Below, piece by piece: positions 21,789-31,366 of a DNA stretch of 61,666 bases. The notes under the pieces were generated by a model. It made no database searches. It was not told the origin of the DNA and saw only the letters and a program-made list of their open reading frames with translations. The position numbers and the translations under genes were made by a program. Source of the DNA: Gammaproteobacteria bacterium (GTDB lineage: Bacteria > Pseudomonadota > Gammaproteobacteria > Steroidobacterales > Woeseiaceae); NCBI GenBank assembly GCA_029863125.1, contig JAOTWB010000010.1, forward strand, positions 1 through 61,666, read 5' to 3'. The first letter of the stretch is position 1; every line of letters starts with the position of its first letter.

Positions 21789-22928
21789 ATGAAGGTCACC
21801 GTCCAAGACAGCATTGCAGACATTGCGGCCAGCGACTGGAATCATCTTGCCGGCACAGAATGTCCCTTTCTGCGTCACGAGTTTTTGAATGCGGCCGAAA
21901 AAACGCGCTGCGTCGCACCAGTACAGGGCTGGACTCCACGCCACCTGACGATCGGCAAAAAAGGACACCTGCGCGCCGCAATGCCGCTTTACGAAAAGAG
22001 CCATTCCTGGGGCGAGTTCGTGTTCGACTGGGCGTGGGCGCGCGCCTATGAACAGGCGGGCTTCCGATATTATCCGAAATTGGTCTCGGCGGCTCCGTTT
22101 ACGCCCGCCCCGAGTCGTCGCCTTCTGCTTGCCGACCCCAATGATAAAGAAGCTGCGCACGCGCTGATCGCAGCAGCGATCGCCCTGGCGGACGAGTCTA
22201 ACTGTTCTTCCTTTCACATGCTGTTTCCAACGGCGGAAGAAATACCACTGTTGGAAAGCGCAGGTTTGCTCATTCGCAAAGACTGCCAGTTTCACTGGCA
22301 CAATCGCGGCTATCGGAACTTTGATGATTTCCTGGCGACCTTCAACTCTGCAAAACGCAAGAAGGCAAAGCGTGACCGACGCCGCGCCGCTGCCAACGGC
22401 ATCCGTTTTCGCCGTCTGAAAGGTGATGAGATGGACGACGCGACCTGGTCGGTCGTGTACACATTGATCAGCCGCACGTTTATGCAAAGAGGGTCTTTAC
22501 CCTACTTCAATGAAGTTTTTTTTAAATCGATCAGTGAGCAGCTGCCCGAGAACATCCTCGTCGTGCTTGCAGAAAAGGAATCAAGTCCCGTGGCCGCAGC
22601 TGTTTTCTTCGAAAGTAATCGCGTCCTCTACGGACGCTACTGGGGTAGCGACGGACATTACGACGCCCTGCATTTTGAAACCTGCTACTACCAGGGAATC
22701 GACTACTGTATCGACACAGGCAAGCAGGTTTTTGAACCCGGCACACAGGGGGAGCACAAGATCAGTCGCGGTTTTTCACCGGAAACGACCTGGTCCGCAC
22801 ATTGGCTTGCGCATCCTGAGTTCGCGGATGCAATCAGCAGGTACCTCGATGAGGAAGCACGCCACGTCGAAAGCTATATGGACGCCGTGGCGTCGCGCAC
22901 TCCGTACAAGTCGCACCGTGAGCAATAG
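21789..22928 (+). CDS. FemAB-like GNAT-fold N-acyltransferase (COG3146/DUF482)
   Basis: A 379-residue protein from the ATG at 21789, 15 bases after trxB. It belongs to the FemAB-like family PF04339. Visible signatures are CPFLRHEFLNAAE, PRHLTIGKKGHLRAAMPLY, the basic helix FNSAKRKKAKRDRRRA, and FEPGTQGEHKISRGF. The family's substrate is not known; a peptide or amino-acid transfer reaction is assumed from the fold. Its stop overlaps the start of aat. It sits where E. coli carries cydDC. Confidence 0.85.
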   Translation: MKVTVQDSIADIAASDWNHLAGTECPFLRHEFLNAAEKTRCVAPVQGWTPRHLTIGKKGHLRAAMPLYEKSHSWGEFVFDWAWARAYEQAGFRYYPKLVSAAPFTPAPSRRLLLADPNDKEAAHALIAAAIALADESNCSSFHMLFPTAEEIPLLESAGLLIRKDCQFHWHNRGYRNFDDFLATFNSAKRKKAKRDRRRAAANGIRFRRLKGDEMDDATWSVVYTLISRTFMQRGSLPYFNEVFFKSISEQLPENILVVLAEKESSPVAAAVFFESNRVLYGRYWGSDGHYDALHFETCYYQGIDYCIDTGKQVFEPGTQGEHKISRGFSPETTWSAHWLAHPEFADAISRYLDEEARHVESYMDAVASRTPYKSHREQ

Positions 22929-23652
22929 CCGCATTGTCTGGCTGAGCCCGACTGATCCGCAGGACGCCTTCCCGCCGGTGGAGACAGCGCTGCGCGAACC
23001 GGACGGCCTGCTGGCGGCCGGCGGCGATCTCGGCTCGGAGCGATTGCTGTGCGCATACAGCAGCGGCATTTTTCCCTGGTCCGATCAAGGGCAGCCGATC
23101 TTGTGGTGGTCGCCCGATCCCCGCTGTATTTTCAGGAAAGGCGACTTTCACCTTTCCCGGAGTCTGCGGCGACACTTGCGGCAATCAACCGCAGAAGTTC
23201 GATTCAATACCTCATTTCCGGACGTCATCCGCGCCTGTGCAGCACCGAGAATTACCGAACAACAAACCTGGATCACGGCCGATATGATTGTGGCCTATGA
23301 ACGGCTGCACGGTGAAGGCTGGGCGCACTCTGTCGAGATATGGCGTGACGGATCACTCGTCGGCGGCCTGTATGGGCTGGCGATCGGGCGAGCTTTCTTC
23401 GGCGAGTCCATGTACAGCGCCGAAAGCAATGCATCGAAAATTGCACTCCTGGCGCTCTCGAAAATGATCGATGCCGATGAATTCGGTATTTTCGACTGTC
23501 AGGTGCCGTCCACCCATTTGCTCAGTCTCGGCGCCAAACTGATTCCCCGCCATGAGTTCATCGAAATCCTGGATTCGCTGTGCGATCCCCTCGAAAGATT
23601 TGAAAACTGGCCATCCGCCCCCATATCGACGAAGAGGTTGTTGCAGGGGTAA
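22918..23652 (+). CDS. aat: Leucyl/phenylalanyl-tRNA-protein transferase
   Basis: A 244-residue transferase from the GTG at 22918, which overlaps the upstream stop by 11 bases. Family motifs are AFPPVETALREPDGLLAAGG, YSSGIFPW, PILWWSPDPRC, GWAHSVEIW and GGLYGLAIGRAFFGESMYS, then FDCQVPSTHLLSLGA. It adds Leu or Phe to N-terminal Lys/Arg, creating N-degrons that ClpS delivers to ClpAP. The clpS and clpA genes lie just downstream on the other strand, so the whole N-end rule pathway is within 4 kb. Confidence 0.96.
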   Translation: MSNSRIVWLSPTDPQDAFPPVETALREPDGLLAAGGDLGSERLLCAYSSGIFPWSDQGQPILWWSPDPRCIFRKGDFHLSRSLRRHLRQSTAEVRFNTSFPDVIRACAAPRITEQQTWITADMIVAYERLHGEGWAHSVEIWRDGSLVGGLYGLAIGRAFFGESMYSAESNASKIALLALSKMIDADEFGIFDCQVPSTHLLSLGAKLIPRHEFIEILDSLCDPLERFENWPSAPISTKRLLQG

Positions 23653-23664
23653 GCCGGGTTTGCG

Positions 23665-23693
23665 TTGCAATACCCACGCCATTTCTGCACAAT
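23665..23693 (+). promoter_or_regulatory. Candidate promoter of infA
   Basis: TTGCAA (23665-23670) and CACAAT (23688-23693) are 17 bases apart and lie 36 bases before the infA start. It lies just after the aat stop. Confidence 0.42.
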
Positions 23694-23729
23694 TCGGCAG
23701 CCATTCAGCACTAGAGAGAAGCGAAACCC

Positions 23730-23948
23730 TTGGCGAAAGAAGAAGCCATTCAGATGGAAGGCGTCGTAAGCGAGACGCTACCCAATACGACCTTCCGGGT
23801 AGAACTGGAAAACGGTCATATTGTGACAGCGCATATTTCAGGAAAGATGCGCAAGAACTACATTCGTATACTCACCGGCGACAAGGTTACGGTGGAGCTC
23901 ACGCCGTATGACCTTAGCAAAGGTCGTATCGTCTACCGCGGGCGTTAA
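23730..23948 (+). CDS. infA: Translation initiation factor IF-1
   Basis: A 72-residue S1-fold protein that matches IF-1 along its whole length ([20 protein letters not shown], then [20 protein letters not shown]). It binds the ribosomal A site during initiation. It begins with TTG, since ATG is absent at the family's conserved start, and has only a weak GAGAG site about 12 bases upstream. It is convergent with clpA. Confidence 0.97.
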   Translation: MAKEEAIQMEGVVSETLPNTTFRVELENGHIVTAHISGKMRKNYIRILTGDKVTVELTPYDLSKGRIVYRGR

Positions 23949-23961
23949 GAACGACCTCTGA

Positions 23962-26235
23962 CTAGCCCTCAGGCAGGTGCTCGAGTTCCTTGAGTACCGG
24001 TTCAGCATTCAACTTAAGATTTCCGTCCGCGCCGACGGTGACCTTGACGTGCCCGCCATTCGCGAGGCTGCCGAACAGGAGCTCTTCTGCCAGAGGACGT
24101 TTGATCTGTTCCTGAATCACGCGCGCCATTGGTCGCGCGCCCATAGTCGGATCGTAGCCGCGTTCCGCAATCCACTCTCTCGCCTCGTCATTCAGTTCCA
24201 GCGTGACGTTGTTGTTGCCGAGCTTGGCTTCCAGTTCGACCACGAGCTTGTCCACAACCCGTTTGATCGAATCGATATCGAGCGAGCCAAACTGAATTAT
24301 CGTATCGAGCCTGTTGCGAAACTCGGGTGAGAACGACTTCTTGATAACCGCCATGCCGTCGCTGCTGTGATCCTGCTGCGTAAACCCGATCGATGCGCGA
24401 CTCATTTCCCCGGCACCAGCGTTGGTTGTCATGACAAGAATAATATTTCGAAAATCGGCTTTACGGCCATTGTTGTCGGTCAGCGTTCCGTGATCCATAA
24501 CCTGCAGCAGCAGATTGAAGACTTCGGGATGTGCCTTTTCGATCTCATCAAGCAAAACGACTGCGTGCGGGTTCTTGCTAACGGCCTCCGTCAGCAAACC
24601 ACCCTGGTCAAAACCGACGTAGCCCGGCGGCGCACCGATCAGGCGAGAGACCGTGTGTCGTTCCATGTACTCGGACATGTCGAAACGCAGCAACTCGACG
24701 CCCATTGACATCGCAAGTTGCCGGGTCACCTCCGTCTTACCGACGCCGGTGGGTCCCGCGAACAGAAACGCCCCGATCGGCTTCTCTTCCTCGCGCAGCC
24801 CGGAACGCGCCATCTTTATCGCGCTGCTCAGTGCTTCGATTGCGCGGTCCTGACCGAAGATGGTCAGCTTGAGATCTCTCTCCAGGGTGCGCAGCGCATC
24901 GCGGTCAGACGCCGAAACACTCTTCGCTGGAATACGCGCCATCTTTGCGACCATGTTCTCGATCATCTCGACGGTAACCAGCTCGCCACGTTCGGCGACG
25001 GGCCGCAGGCGAAGATTCGCGCCGGCTTCATCCATGACATCGATCGCCTTGTCCGGAAGGTGCCGGTCATTGATATGGCGCGCCGACAATTCCGCGGCCG
25101 ATTTCAGCGCCTCGCTCTCGTACCGAATACCGTGGTGCTCCTCAAACCGGGACTTCAGCCCGTTCAGAATCGCAACGGTTTCCTCGATGCTCGGCTCGGG
25201 AACATCGATTTTCTGGAAACGCCGCGCCAATGCATGGTCTTTCTCGAAAATACCTCGGTACTCGGAGTAGGTCGTGGAACCGATGCACCGGATCTCGCCG
25301 TTGGCAAGCACGGGCTTGATCAGGTTACTCGCATCCATGACGCCACCCGAAGCGGCGCCTGCACCGATTACCGTATGAATTTCATCGATGAACAGAATTG
25401 CGCCGGGATCTTCGCTGATTTGGGCGATTACCCCCTTCAAACGCTTCTCGAAATCGCCGCGGTACTTGGTGCCGGCAATCAGTGTCCCCATATCCAGTGC
25501 ATAGATTGTACAGTCGCGAAGCACTTCTGGAACACGTTCTTCGGTGATCATACGCGCCAGGCCCTCTGCCAGTGCCGTCTTGCCGACCCCGGCCTCGCCC
25601 ACGTACAGCGGATTGTTCTTGCGGCGGCGGCACAGGATCTGGACGGTGCGTTCGATCTCAAGCTCACGGCCGATCAACGGATCGATCTTTCCCTGGATCG
25701 CCTGCTCGTTCAGATTGGTCGCATACTGCTCGAGCGGCGATTTCTCGACTTCCGCATCCGGCTCGACCTGCGCATCGGACTCCTCCTCGCCGCCTTCTCC
25801 CGGGACCTGCGGCAAGCCGTGAGAGATGAAGTTGACGACGTCGAGGCGCGTGATGTCCTGCAAACTGAGGAAATAAACGGCTTGTGACTGCTTCTCGCTG
25901 AATATCGCAACCAGGACGTTGCTTCCGGTGACCTCCTTCTTGCCGCTGGACTGCACGTGAAATACCGCGCGCTGCAGCACCCGCTGAAAGCCGAGCGTCG
26001 GCTGGACGTCGGTATCATCGTCTTCGGGCAGCCGCGGCGTCTGTTCATCAACACATTCCGTAAGCTGGCGACGCAGCTCCGGAATATTTGCGTTGCAGGC
26101 CTTCAGGATCTCATGCACTTTCGGAATATCAAGCAGCGCAAGCAGCAGATGTTCGACCGTCATGAACTCATGACGGCGATCCCGCGCACGTTGAAACGCC
26201 TCATTCAAACAAAATTCGAGCTCACTGCTGAGCAT
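23962..26235 (-). CDS. clpA: ATP-dependent Clp protease ATP-binding subunit ClpA
   Basis: A 757-residue Hsp100 unfoldase. It has the N-domain for ClpS binding (residues 1-140), D1 with GEAGVGKTALAEG and LFIDEIHTVIGAG, and D2 with GPTGVGKTEVTRQLA and VVLLDEIEKAHPEVF. The ClpP-contact loop precedes D2. An acidic linker (GGEEESDAQVEPDAEVE) joins the N-domain to D1. With ClpP it degrades N-degron, ssrA-tagged and other substrates. It lies 20 bases after clpS. Confidence 0.97.
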   Translation of the reverse strand: MLSSELEFCLNEAFQRARDRRHEFMTVEHLLLALLDIPKVHEILKACNANIPELRRQLTECVDEQTPRLPEDDDTDVQPTLGFQRVLQRAVFHVQSSGKKEVTGSNVLVAIFSEKQSQAVYFLSLQDITRLDVVNFISHGLPQVPGEGGEEESDAQVEPDAEVEKSPLEQYATNLNEQAIQGKIDPLIGRELEIERTVQILCRRRKNNPLYVGEAGVGKTALAEGLARMITEERVPEVLRDCTIYALDMGTLIAGTKYRGDFEKRLKGVIAQISEDPGAILFIDEIHTVIGAGAASGGVMDASNLIKPVLANGEIRCIGSTTYSEYRGIFEKDHALARRFQKIDVPEPSIEETVAILNGLKSRFEEHHGIRYESEALKSAAELSARHINDRHLPDKAIDVMDEAGANLRLRPVAERGELVTVEMIENMVAKMARIPAKSVSASDRDALRTLERDLKLTIFGQDRAIEALSSAIKMARSGLREEEKPIGAFLFAGPTGVGKTEVTRQLAMSMGVELLRFDMSEYMERHTVSRLIGAPPGYVGFDQGGLLTEAVSKNPHAVVLLDEIEKAHPEVFNLLLQVMDHGTLTDNNGRKADFRNIILVMTTNAGAGEMSRASIGFTQQDHSSDGMAVIKKSFSPEFRNRLDTIIQFGSLDIDSIKRVVDKLVVELEAKLGNNNVTLELNDEAREWIAERGYDPTMGARPMARVIQEQIKRPLAEELLFGSLANGGHVKVTVGADGNLKLNAEPVLKELEHLPEG

Positions 26236-26255
26236 AGTGCTGCCTCATTGCCGCT

Positions 26256-26585
26256 TCAGGTCTCTTCCATCGTGCAGAGTAACGGGTGCTGATGCTGCCT
26301 GGCGATTCCCATTACCTGCGCCACCTTGGTCTCTGCGATTTCGAAATTGAAGACACCGCAAACACCTTTGCCTTTCGTATGTACTTCTAACATGACCTGC
26401 GTCGCCCGCGTACGTTCCATGCCAAATATGGTTTCCAGTATATCCACAACGAAGGCCATGGGCGTAAAGTCGTCGTTCAGCAGGAACACCTGGTACAGCG
26501 GGGGCTGCTTCAGTTTCGGACGCGCCTCCTCGACAGCGATCTCAAGACCGTCATAGCGCTCGTTGTCAGTCGGGTTTTCACTCAT
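26256..26585 (-). CDS. clpS: ClpA adaptor protein ClpS
   Basis: A 109-residue adaptor with the conserved core [20 protein letters not shown], in which the NDD and the hydrophobic pocket bind N-degron residues, plus the [13 protein letters not shown] helix-turn. The flexible N-terminus ([21 protein letters not shown]) is the part that enters the ClpA pore. It is the first gene of the clpSA unit. Confidence 0.96.
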   Translation of the reverse strand: MSENPTDNERYDGLEIAVEEARPKLKQPPLYQVFLLNDDFTPMAFVVDILETIFGMERTRATQVMLEVHTKGKGVCGVFNFEIAETKVAQVMGIARQHQHPLLCTMEET

Positions 26586-26905
26586 CGCTTACTAGGGCAT
26601 GCCAGCCAGTCAATCAGATGCCAAATCTACGGCCAGATACGAGAAAATCCATATGCCGGCCACAAGCACGTTATTATATATGGGCCTGTCCCCGCATCCG
26701 CGGATTCGGGCACACTTTTGGAACGCTTGATTGCGGCAGGTCCGCCAAATCAAGAGCTTATCTTAATTTTAGGTAATGCGGGTATATCCTTGCCAAATAT
26801 AGTATTTTTCGCCTTTGCCGACTTGTCGGTGGTGAGTTTCAACCCGTATCATCGGGCCATTGCGTTATTAATCAGGTCAAGGTACGGACGCTAGCCGGGC
26901 GCAAC
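26586..26905. other. Divergent intergenic region clpS / gspC
   Basis: 320 bases without a gene. It must hold promoters for clpSA and for the gsp operon. On the minus strand a TATAAT (26674-26679 area) faces clpS but lacks a good -35. On the plus strand the AT-rich stretch 26760-26815 contains TATAGT after a poor -35. I cannot assign either promoter firmly. No hairpin, repeat or RNA gene stands out. Confidence 0.5.
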
Positions 26906-27841
26906 ATGATTACAAGAGTCAACTGGTCCGATCTCTCCAAGGTGGACGGCAGCAGCGCGCTGGCGGCCGCGAACCGGCTGTTGCCCCCGTGGGTCAGCCT
27001 GCTGCTGGTCGTAGCCATTGCCTGGCAAATCGCGAAAATAATCTGGATGCTCGTGCCGGGACCTGCCGCTGGCGTTAGTGTGGCGGTACCGGCATCCATC
27101 CCCTCGGCCAGCGTCCAGAAGACGAGTTCGGGCGATGTCCAGGCGATCGTGAATTCGCATCTGTTCGGCATCGCTGATGCCGAAGCCGTAGAATCGGCGC
27201 CGGCGCAGGCAATGGACGAGAATCTCAGCGATACGCGGCTGACAAACCTGGCGCTCAAGGGCACCGTCGCCTCCGAGATACCGGAGTTCTCGGTTGCTAT
27301 CATCGCCGATGGCAACAGCGAAGAAAGAGTCTATGCTATCGGCGACCCGATCGGCTCCAGCGCAAAATTGCACGCGGTGTACGCCGATCGAGTGGTTTTG
27401 AACGAAAACGGAGTTCTAACGAACCTGAAGTTGCCGAAGGAATTTGCAGCAAGCCAGGTAGTACCGACCCGTCGGACGACCAGCAGTACTCGTCAGACAG
27501 CGACAGACGCGCAGAGCATCCAGGCCGTCGTGTCGCAGAACCTGAGCAAGCTTTCGGACGTCATTCGTCCGACACCTTACTTCGTCAACGGCCAGCAAAG
27601 CGGTTACCGCGTCTATCCCGGCCGAGATCGGCAGCAATTTTCGGCGCTCGGGCTCAGGCCCGGCGACCTGATCAAGGACATTGATGGGCAATCGTTGACC
27701 GATCCGACCCAGGCGATGGAAATATTTCAAGCACTTGGCACTGCAGAACAAGTGACCGTTACTGTAGAACGCAATGGACAGCCCGAAACCATTGTTCTGA
27801 AGACCAGTCAACTCGACCTGGGCGGCGAGCAAACCAAATGA
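26906..27841 (+). CDS. gspC: Type II secretion protein GspC
   Basis: A 311-residue inner-membrane T2SS component. A short cytoplasmic start is followed by one membrane helix (VSLLLVVAIAWQIAKIIWML) and the HR domain, which contacts GspD (VQAIVNSHLFGIAD, TNLALKGTVASE). A C-terminal PDZ-like domain follows (FSALGLRPGDLIKDIDGQSL). GspC couples the inner-membrane platform to the secretin. The stop overlaps gspD (ATGA). Confidence 0.92.
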   Translation: MITRVNWSDLSKVDGSSALAAANRLLPPWVSLLLVVAIAWQIAKIIWMLVPGPAAGVSVAVPASIPSASVQKTSSGDVQAIVNSHLFGIADAEAVESAPAQAMDENLSDTRLTNLALKGTVASEIPEFSVAIIADGNSEERVYAIGDPIGSSAKLHAVYADRVVLNENGVLTNLKLPKEFAASQVVPTRRTTSSTRQTATDAQSIQAVVSQNLSKLSDVIRPTPYFVNGQQSGYRVYPGRDRQQFSALGLRPGDLIKDIDGQSLTDPTQAMEIFQALGTAEQVTVTVERNGQPETIVLKTSQLDLGGEQTK

Positions 27842-29811
27842 ACCGAAAAACAAGAAACCTGAACTGCGGATCTCTCCGCCTGCTGCTGACAACACTGCTG
27901 CTGTCCATCGCGTCTGTCGCGTGGGCCCAGCAGGCTGACGTCACGCTGAACTGGAAAGATGCCGACATTCGCAAAGTCGTGGAAGCCGTCAGCGAAGTTA
28001 CCGGGAAGAACTTCATTCTCGACCCACGTGTTACGGGCAAGGTGACCCTGCTGTCGGCGTCGCCGATGACACCCGATGCGTTTTACGAAGCGTTTCTCTC
28101 GATCCTGCAGGTGCACGGATACGTTGCGATTCCCAGCGGCGACCTGATCAAGATCGTTCCGGACGCCACGGCGCGACAGTTCGCCGGCCCTATCGGCACC
28201 AGCAGTGCGGCAGGGCCCGACGACCTGGCGACGCAGGTCATCCAGGTCCGCAATGTCGGGGCCACGCAGCTCGTTCCAATCCTGCGGCCGCTGATTCCGC
28301 AGTACGGCCACATGGTGGCGCACGCCGGGTCCAACATGCTGATCATCTCCGATCGTGCGGCAAACGTCGCTCGCATGGTCAACATCATTCGCCGCATTGA
28401 CCAGGCGAGTGATGAAGACATCGAGGTTGTTACGCTGGAGCACGCCTCGGCTGCCGAGATCGTGCGCATCATGACCGCGCTGTCGCAAACGCCACGCGCC
28501 GACGGCGCGCCCGTTACAACCAGCCTCGTTGCCGACTCACGCACCAACAGCGTGCTGATTGGCGGTGACAAGTCGGAGCGTCTGCGCCTGCGTACGTTGA
28601 TCGCGCATCTGGATACGCCACTTGAAGACGGCGGCGATACCCAGGTTCGCTACCTGCGCTACGCCGATGCCGAAGACCTCGCGTCGAAGCTGCAGCAGCA
28701 CTTTTCGGCACAGGCGGCCGGCTCGGCAGCGGCGGGCGCGACGGCAGCGGCATCCGCCGACAGGATCAGCGTCTGGGCAGACACGCAGACGAACGCCATC
28801 GTCGTCAATGCGCCGCCCAAGATGATGCGGTCGCTGACCCAGATCGTAGACAAGCTGGATATCCGCCGTGCCCAAGTCCTCGTCGAAGCGATTATCGTCG
28901 AGGTCATTGCCGATAATAAGAATGAACTGGGCACGACCTGGGCCGTTGAAGGCAGCAGTGATGACTCGCCTATCGCGGTCACCAACTTTCCGGATTTTCT
29001 CAGCGGCGTCGTGCAGCTTGGTAGTGCCGCGGGTACGGGAGTCGTGACCGATCCTTCCGGCCTGATTGGCGAAGGCATTACCATCGGCGTCGGTCGAATC
29101 AGCGATTCCGGCGTCAGCTTCGCCGCAATCCTGCGCGCCGCCCAGGGCGATGCCGACACCAATATCATCTCGACGCCCTCGATCGTAACCACCGACAACG
29201 AAGAAGCAAGTCTGAACGTCGGGCAGGAGGTGCCATTTGTAACGGGCTCGTTCACGAACACGGGCGGTACTGCCGGCGCCGTCAATCCGTTCCAGACAAT
29301 TAATCGCGAGCAGATCGGCGTAAAACTCAAGATTACGCCGCAAATCAATGAAGGCGATTCGATGGTTCTCGCGATTTCGCAGGAAATCTCGAGCATTGCG
29401 CAGTCAGCAGGAGGCGCCGTCGATCTGATTACCAATCAGCGAATCGTCGAAACGACCGTCATCGTCGACGACGGCGAAATCCTGGTTCTTGGTGGCCTGA
29501 TAGAAGATCAGCTTCGCGAAAGCGACCAGCGCGTACCGATACTTGGCAGAGTACCCCTGCTGGGCAATCTTTTTCGCTCCCGGAAAACCGAAAAAATTAA
29601 AACCAATCTCATGATTTTTATTCGGCCCACTATTTTGCGCGACGCAAGACAGACTGCATTCGAGACCAACCAGAAATACAACATGATTCGCGATGTGCAG
29701 CAGGGCCAGCAGGGTAACGACATACAGTTGATGCCAGGCGAGCAAAGGCCGATGTTGCCGCCAATCGAGGAATACACCCCGAAGGAACCCGCCGGAGACG
29801 ACGAACCGTAA
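27838..29811 (+). CDS. gspD: Type II secretion secretin GspD
   Basis: A 657-residue outer-membrane secretin with a signal peptide ending SVAWA. Next come the N0 domain ([23 protein letters not shown]), N1-N3 domains, a low-complexity Ala/Gly linker near residue 295 and the secretin core ([39 protein letters not shown]). It forms the double-walled pore through which folded exoproteins leave. The C-terminus ([13 protein letters not shown]) has no obvious S-domain for a pilotin. Confidence 0.95.
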   Translation: MNRKTRNLNCGSLRLLLTTLLLSIASVAWAQQADVTLNWKDADIRKVVEAVSEVTGKNFILDPRVTGKVTLLSASPMTPDAFYEAFLSILQVHGYVAIPSGDLIKIVPDATARQFAGPIGTSSAAGPDDLATQVIQVRNVGATQLVPILRPLIPQYGHMVAHAGSNMLIISDRAANVARMVNIIRRIDQASDEDIEVVTLEHASAAEIVRIMTALSQTPRADGAPVTTSLVADSRTNSVLIGGDKSERLRLRTLIAHLDTPLEDGGDTQVRYLRYADAEDLASKLQQHFSAQAAGSAAAGATAAASADRISVWADTQTNAIVVNAPPKMMRSLTQIVDKLDIRRAQVLVEAIIVEVIADNKNELGTTWAVEGSSDDSPIAVTNFPDFLSGVVQLGSAAGTGVVTDPSGLIGEGITIGVGRISDSGVSFAAILRAAQGDADTNIISTPSIVTTDNEEASLNVGQEVPFVTGSFTNTGGTAGAVNPFQTINREQIGVKLKITPQINEGDSMVLAISQEISSIAQSAGGAVDLITNQRIVETTVIVDDGEILVLGGLIEDQLRESDQRVPILGRVPLLGNLFRSRKTEKIKTNLMIFIRPTILRDARQTAFETNQKYNMIRDVQQGQQGNDIQLMPGEQRPMLPPIEEYTPKEPAGDDEP

Positions 29812-29816
29812 GCAAC

Positions 29817-31334
29817 ATGGAAGCCAACAGCGACATCGTCCTGGAGACCGCGCCTGTCGAGGCGGCCGAGCCGGCTGGCCGCAGCCTGCCCTATTCGTTC
29901 GCGAAACGACACGGCATTTTGATCCGCAGGATCGACGAGCATGAAGCCGATGCGGTGTATCGCAGCGGCGCGTCTCCGATGAGCCTCGCCGAGGCGCGTC
30001 GATTCGCGGGGATCCCGCTGAAACTGTCGCGCGTGTCTGCGGAGGTATTTGACACGCTGCTGCAGGAATTTTACGAGCAGGACCGTACCAAAGCGTCGCA
30101 GATGGTCGATGGACTGGATGAGGAGTTCAACCTTACGCAGGTCGCACAGGAACTCCAGGGGCCTTCCGACCTCCTCGAGAGCGATGACGACGCGCCGATT
30201 ATCCGATTCATCAATGCCGTATTAACCGAGGCCATCAAGGAGAATGCATCGGACATACATATCGAGCCGTACGAAAATCGCCTCGGTGTGCGATTCCGGG
30301 TGGACGGCGTGCTCAAGGAAATTCTGCAGACCCGGCGTGCGCTGGCACCGCTGGTCGTCTCACGTATCAAAGTCATGTCGAAACTCGACATCGCCGAAAA
30401 ACGCCTGCCCCAGGACGGTCGCATATCCCTGCGCATCGCGGGACGCGCCGTCGACGTGCGCGTGTCGACCATGCCCTCGGGTCACGGCGAACGAGTGGTA
30501 CTTCGGTTGCTGGATAAACAGGCTGGTCGTCTCGATCTGACGTCGCTGGGCATGGACACGGAAACGCAGACGACCATGGACAGGCTGATCCACAAGCCGC
30601 ACGGGATCATCCTCGTTACCGGCCCGACCGGATCGGGCAAAACGACGACGCTTTACGCCGCCCTCGCACGAATAAACGACAACACCCGGAACATCATGAC
30701 GGTCGAGGATCCTATCGAGTATTTCATCGACGGCATCGGCCAGTCCCAGGTAAACACCAAGGTCGAAATGACCTTCGCGCGCGGACTGCGTGCCATACTC
30801 CGCCAGGACCCTGACGTTGTGATGGTGGGCGAGATTCGCGATCTCGAAACGGCCGAAATCGCCGTGCAGGCGAGCTTGACGGGCCACCTCGTGCTTTCGA
30901 CCCTGCACACCAACACAGCGGCCGGTGCCGTTACCCGACTGCGCGACATGGGCGTCGAACCGTTCCTCCTGTCATCGAGCCTGCTTGGCGTGCTGGCGCA
31001 GCGTCTGGTGCGCGTGCTGGATGACACGACCAAGATCCCCTACACCGCGCGCGAATATGAATGCAACTTGCTGGATGTGGATCCGGCCAATCCGCCCACC
31101 CTGTATCACCCTGGCGAAGGCGCGAATGGCGGATTCTCGGGCCGCACGGGCATTTACGAACTCATCAGCGTCGACGACGAGATGCGCGAGATGATTCATG
31201 GCGGCGTCAGCGAGCAGGAGCTCGACCGGCATGCCCGCAAGACCAGCCCGAGTATTCGAGCGGACGGGCGTCGCCAGGTGCTGAACGGCACCACGACCCT
31301 GGAAGAAGTACTGCGTGTCACTCGTGAGGACTGA
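29817..31334 (+). CDS. gspE: Type II secretion ATPase GspE lacking the zinc tetracysteine motif
   Basis: A 505-residue secretion ATPase. The N1E-like domain is followed by the core with Walker [13 protein letters not shown], the Asp box, Walker B-like [15 protein letters not shown] and the His box [12 protein letters not shown]. In most GspE proteins a CxxC...CxxC zinc domain lies between the His box and SGRTGIYEL. Here the two pairs are replaced by DDTT (residues 402-405) and GEGANG (433-438), although the flanking sequence is conserved, with a lone Cys near 416. The protein otherwise looks active. It powers pseudopilus assembly with GspF. Confidence 0.93.
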   Translation: MEANSDIVLETAPVEAAEPAGRSLPYSFAKRHGILIRRIDEHEADAVYRSGASPMSLAEARRFAGIPLKLSRVSAEVFDTLLQEFYEQDRTKASQMVDGLDEEFNLTQVAQELQGPSDLLESDDDAPIIRFINAVLTEAIKENASDIHIEPYENRLGVRFRVDGVLKEILQTRRALAPLVVSRIKVMSKLDIAEKRLPQDGRISLRIAGRAVDVRVSTMPSGHGERVVLRLLDKQAGRLDLTSLGMDTETQTTMDRLIHKPHGIILVTGPTGSGKTTTLYAALARINDNTRNIMTVEDPIEYFIDGIGQSQVNTKVEMTFARGLRAILRQDPDVVMVGEIRDLETAEIAVQASLTGHLVLSTLHTNTAAGAVTRLRDMGVEPFLLSSSLLGVLAQRLVRVLDDTTKIPYTAREYECNLLDVDPANPPTLYHPGEGANGGFSGRTGIYELISVDDEMREMIHGGVSEQELDRHARKTSPSIRADGRRQVLNGTTTLEEVLRVTRED

Positions 31335-31366
31335 GCCGGCCCGGCATCAATTCGACGGAGCTGCAG

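Noticed and set aside
24718..25887. Plus-strand frame of 389 codons inside clpA
   Set aside because: It is antisense to a full-length, conserved ClpA, and its translation has the Arg/Leu-rich composition of a shadow frame.
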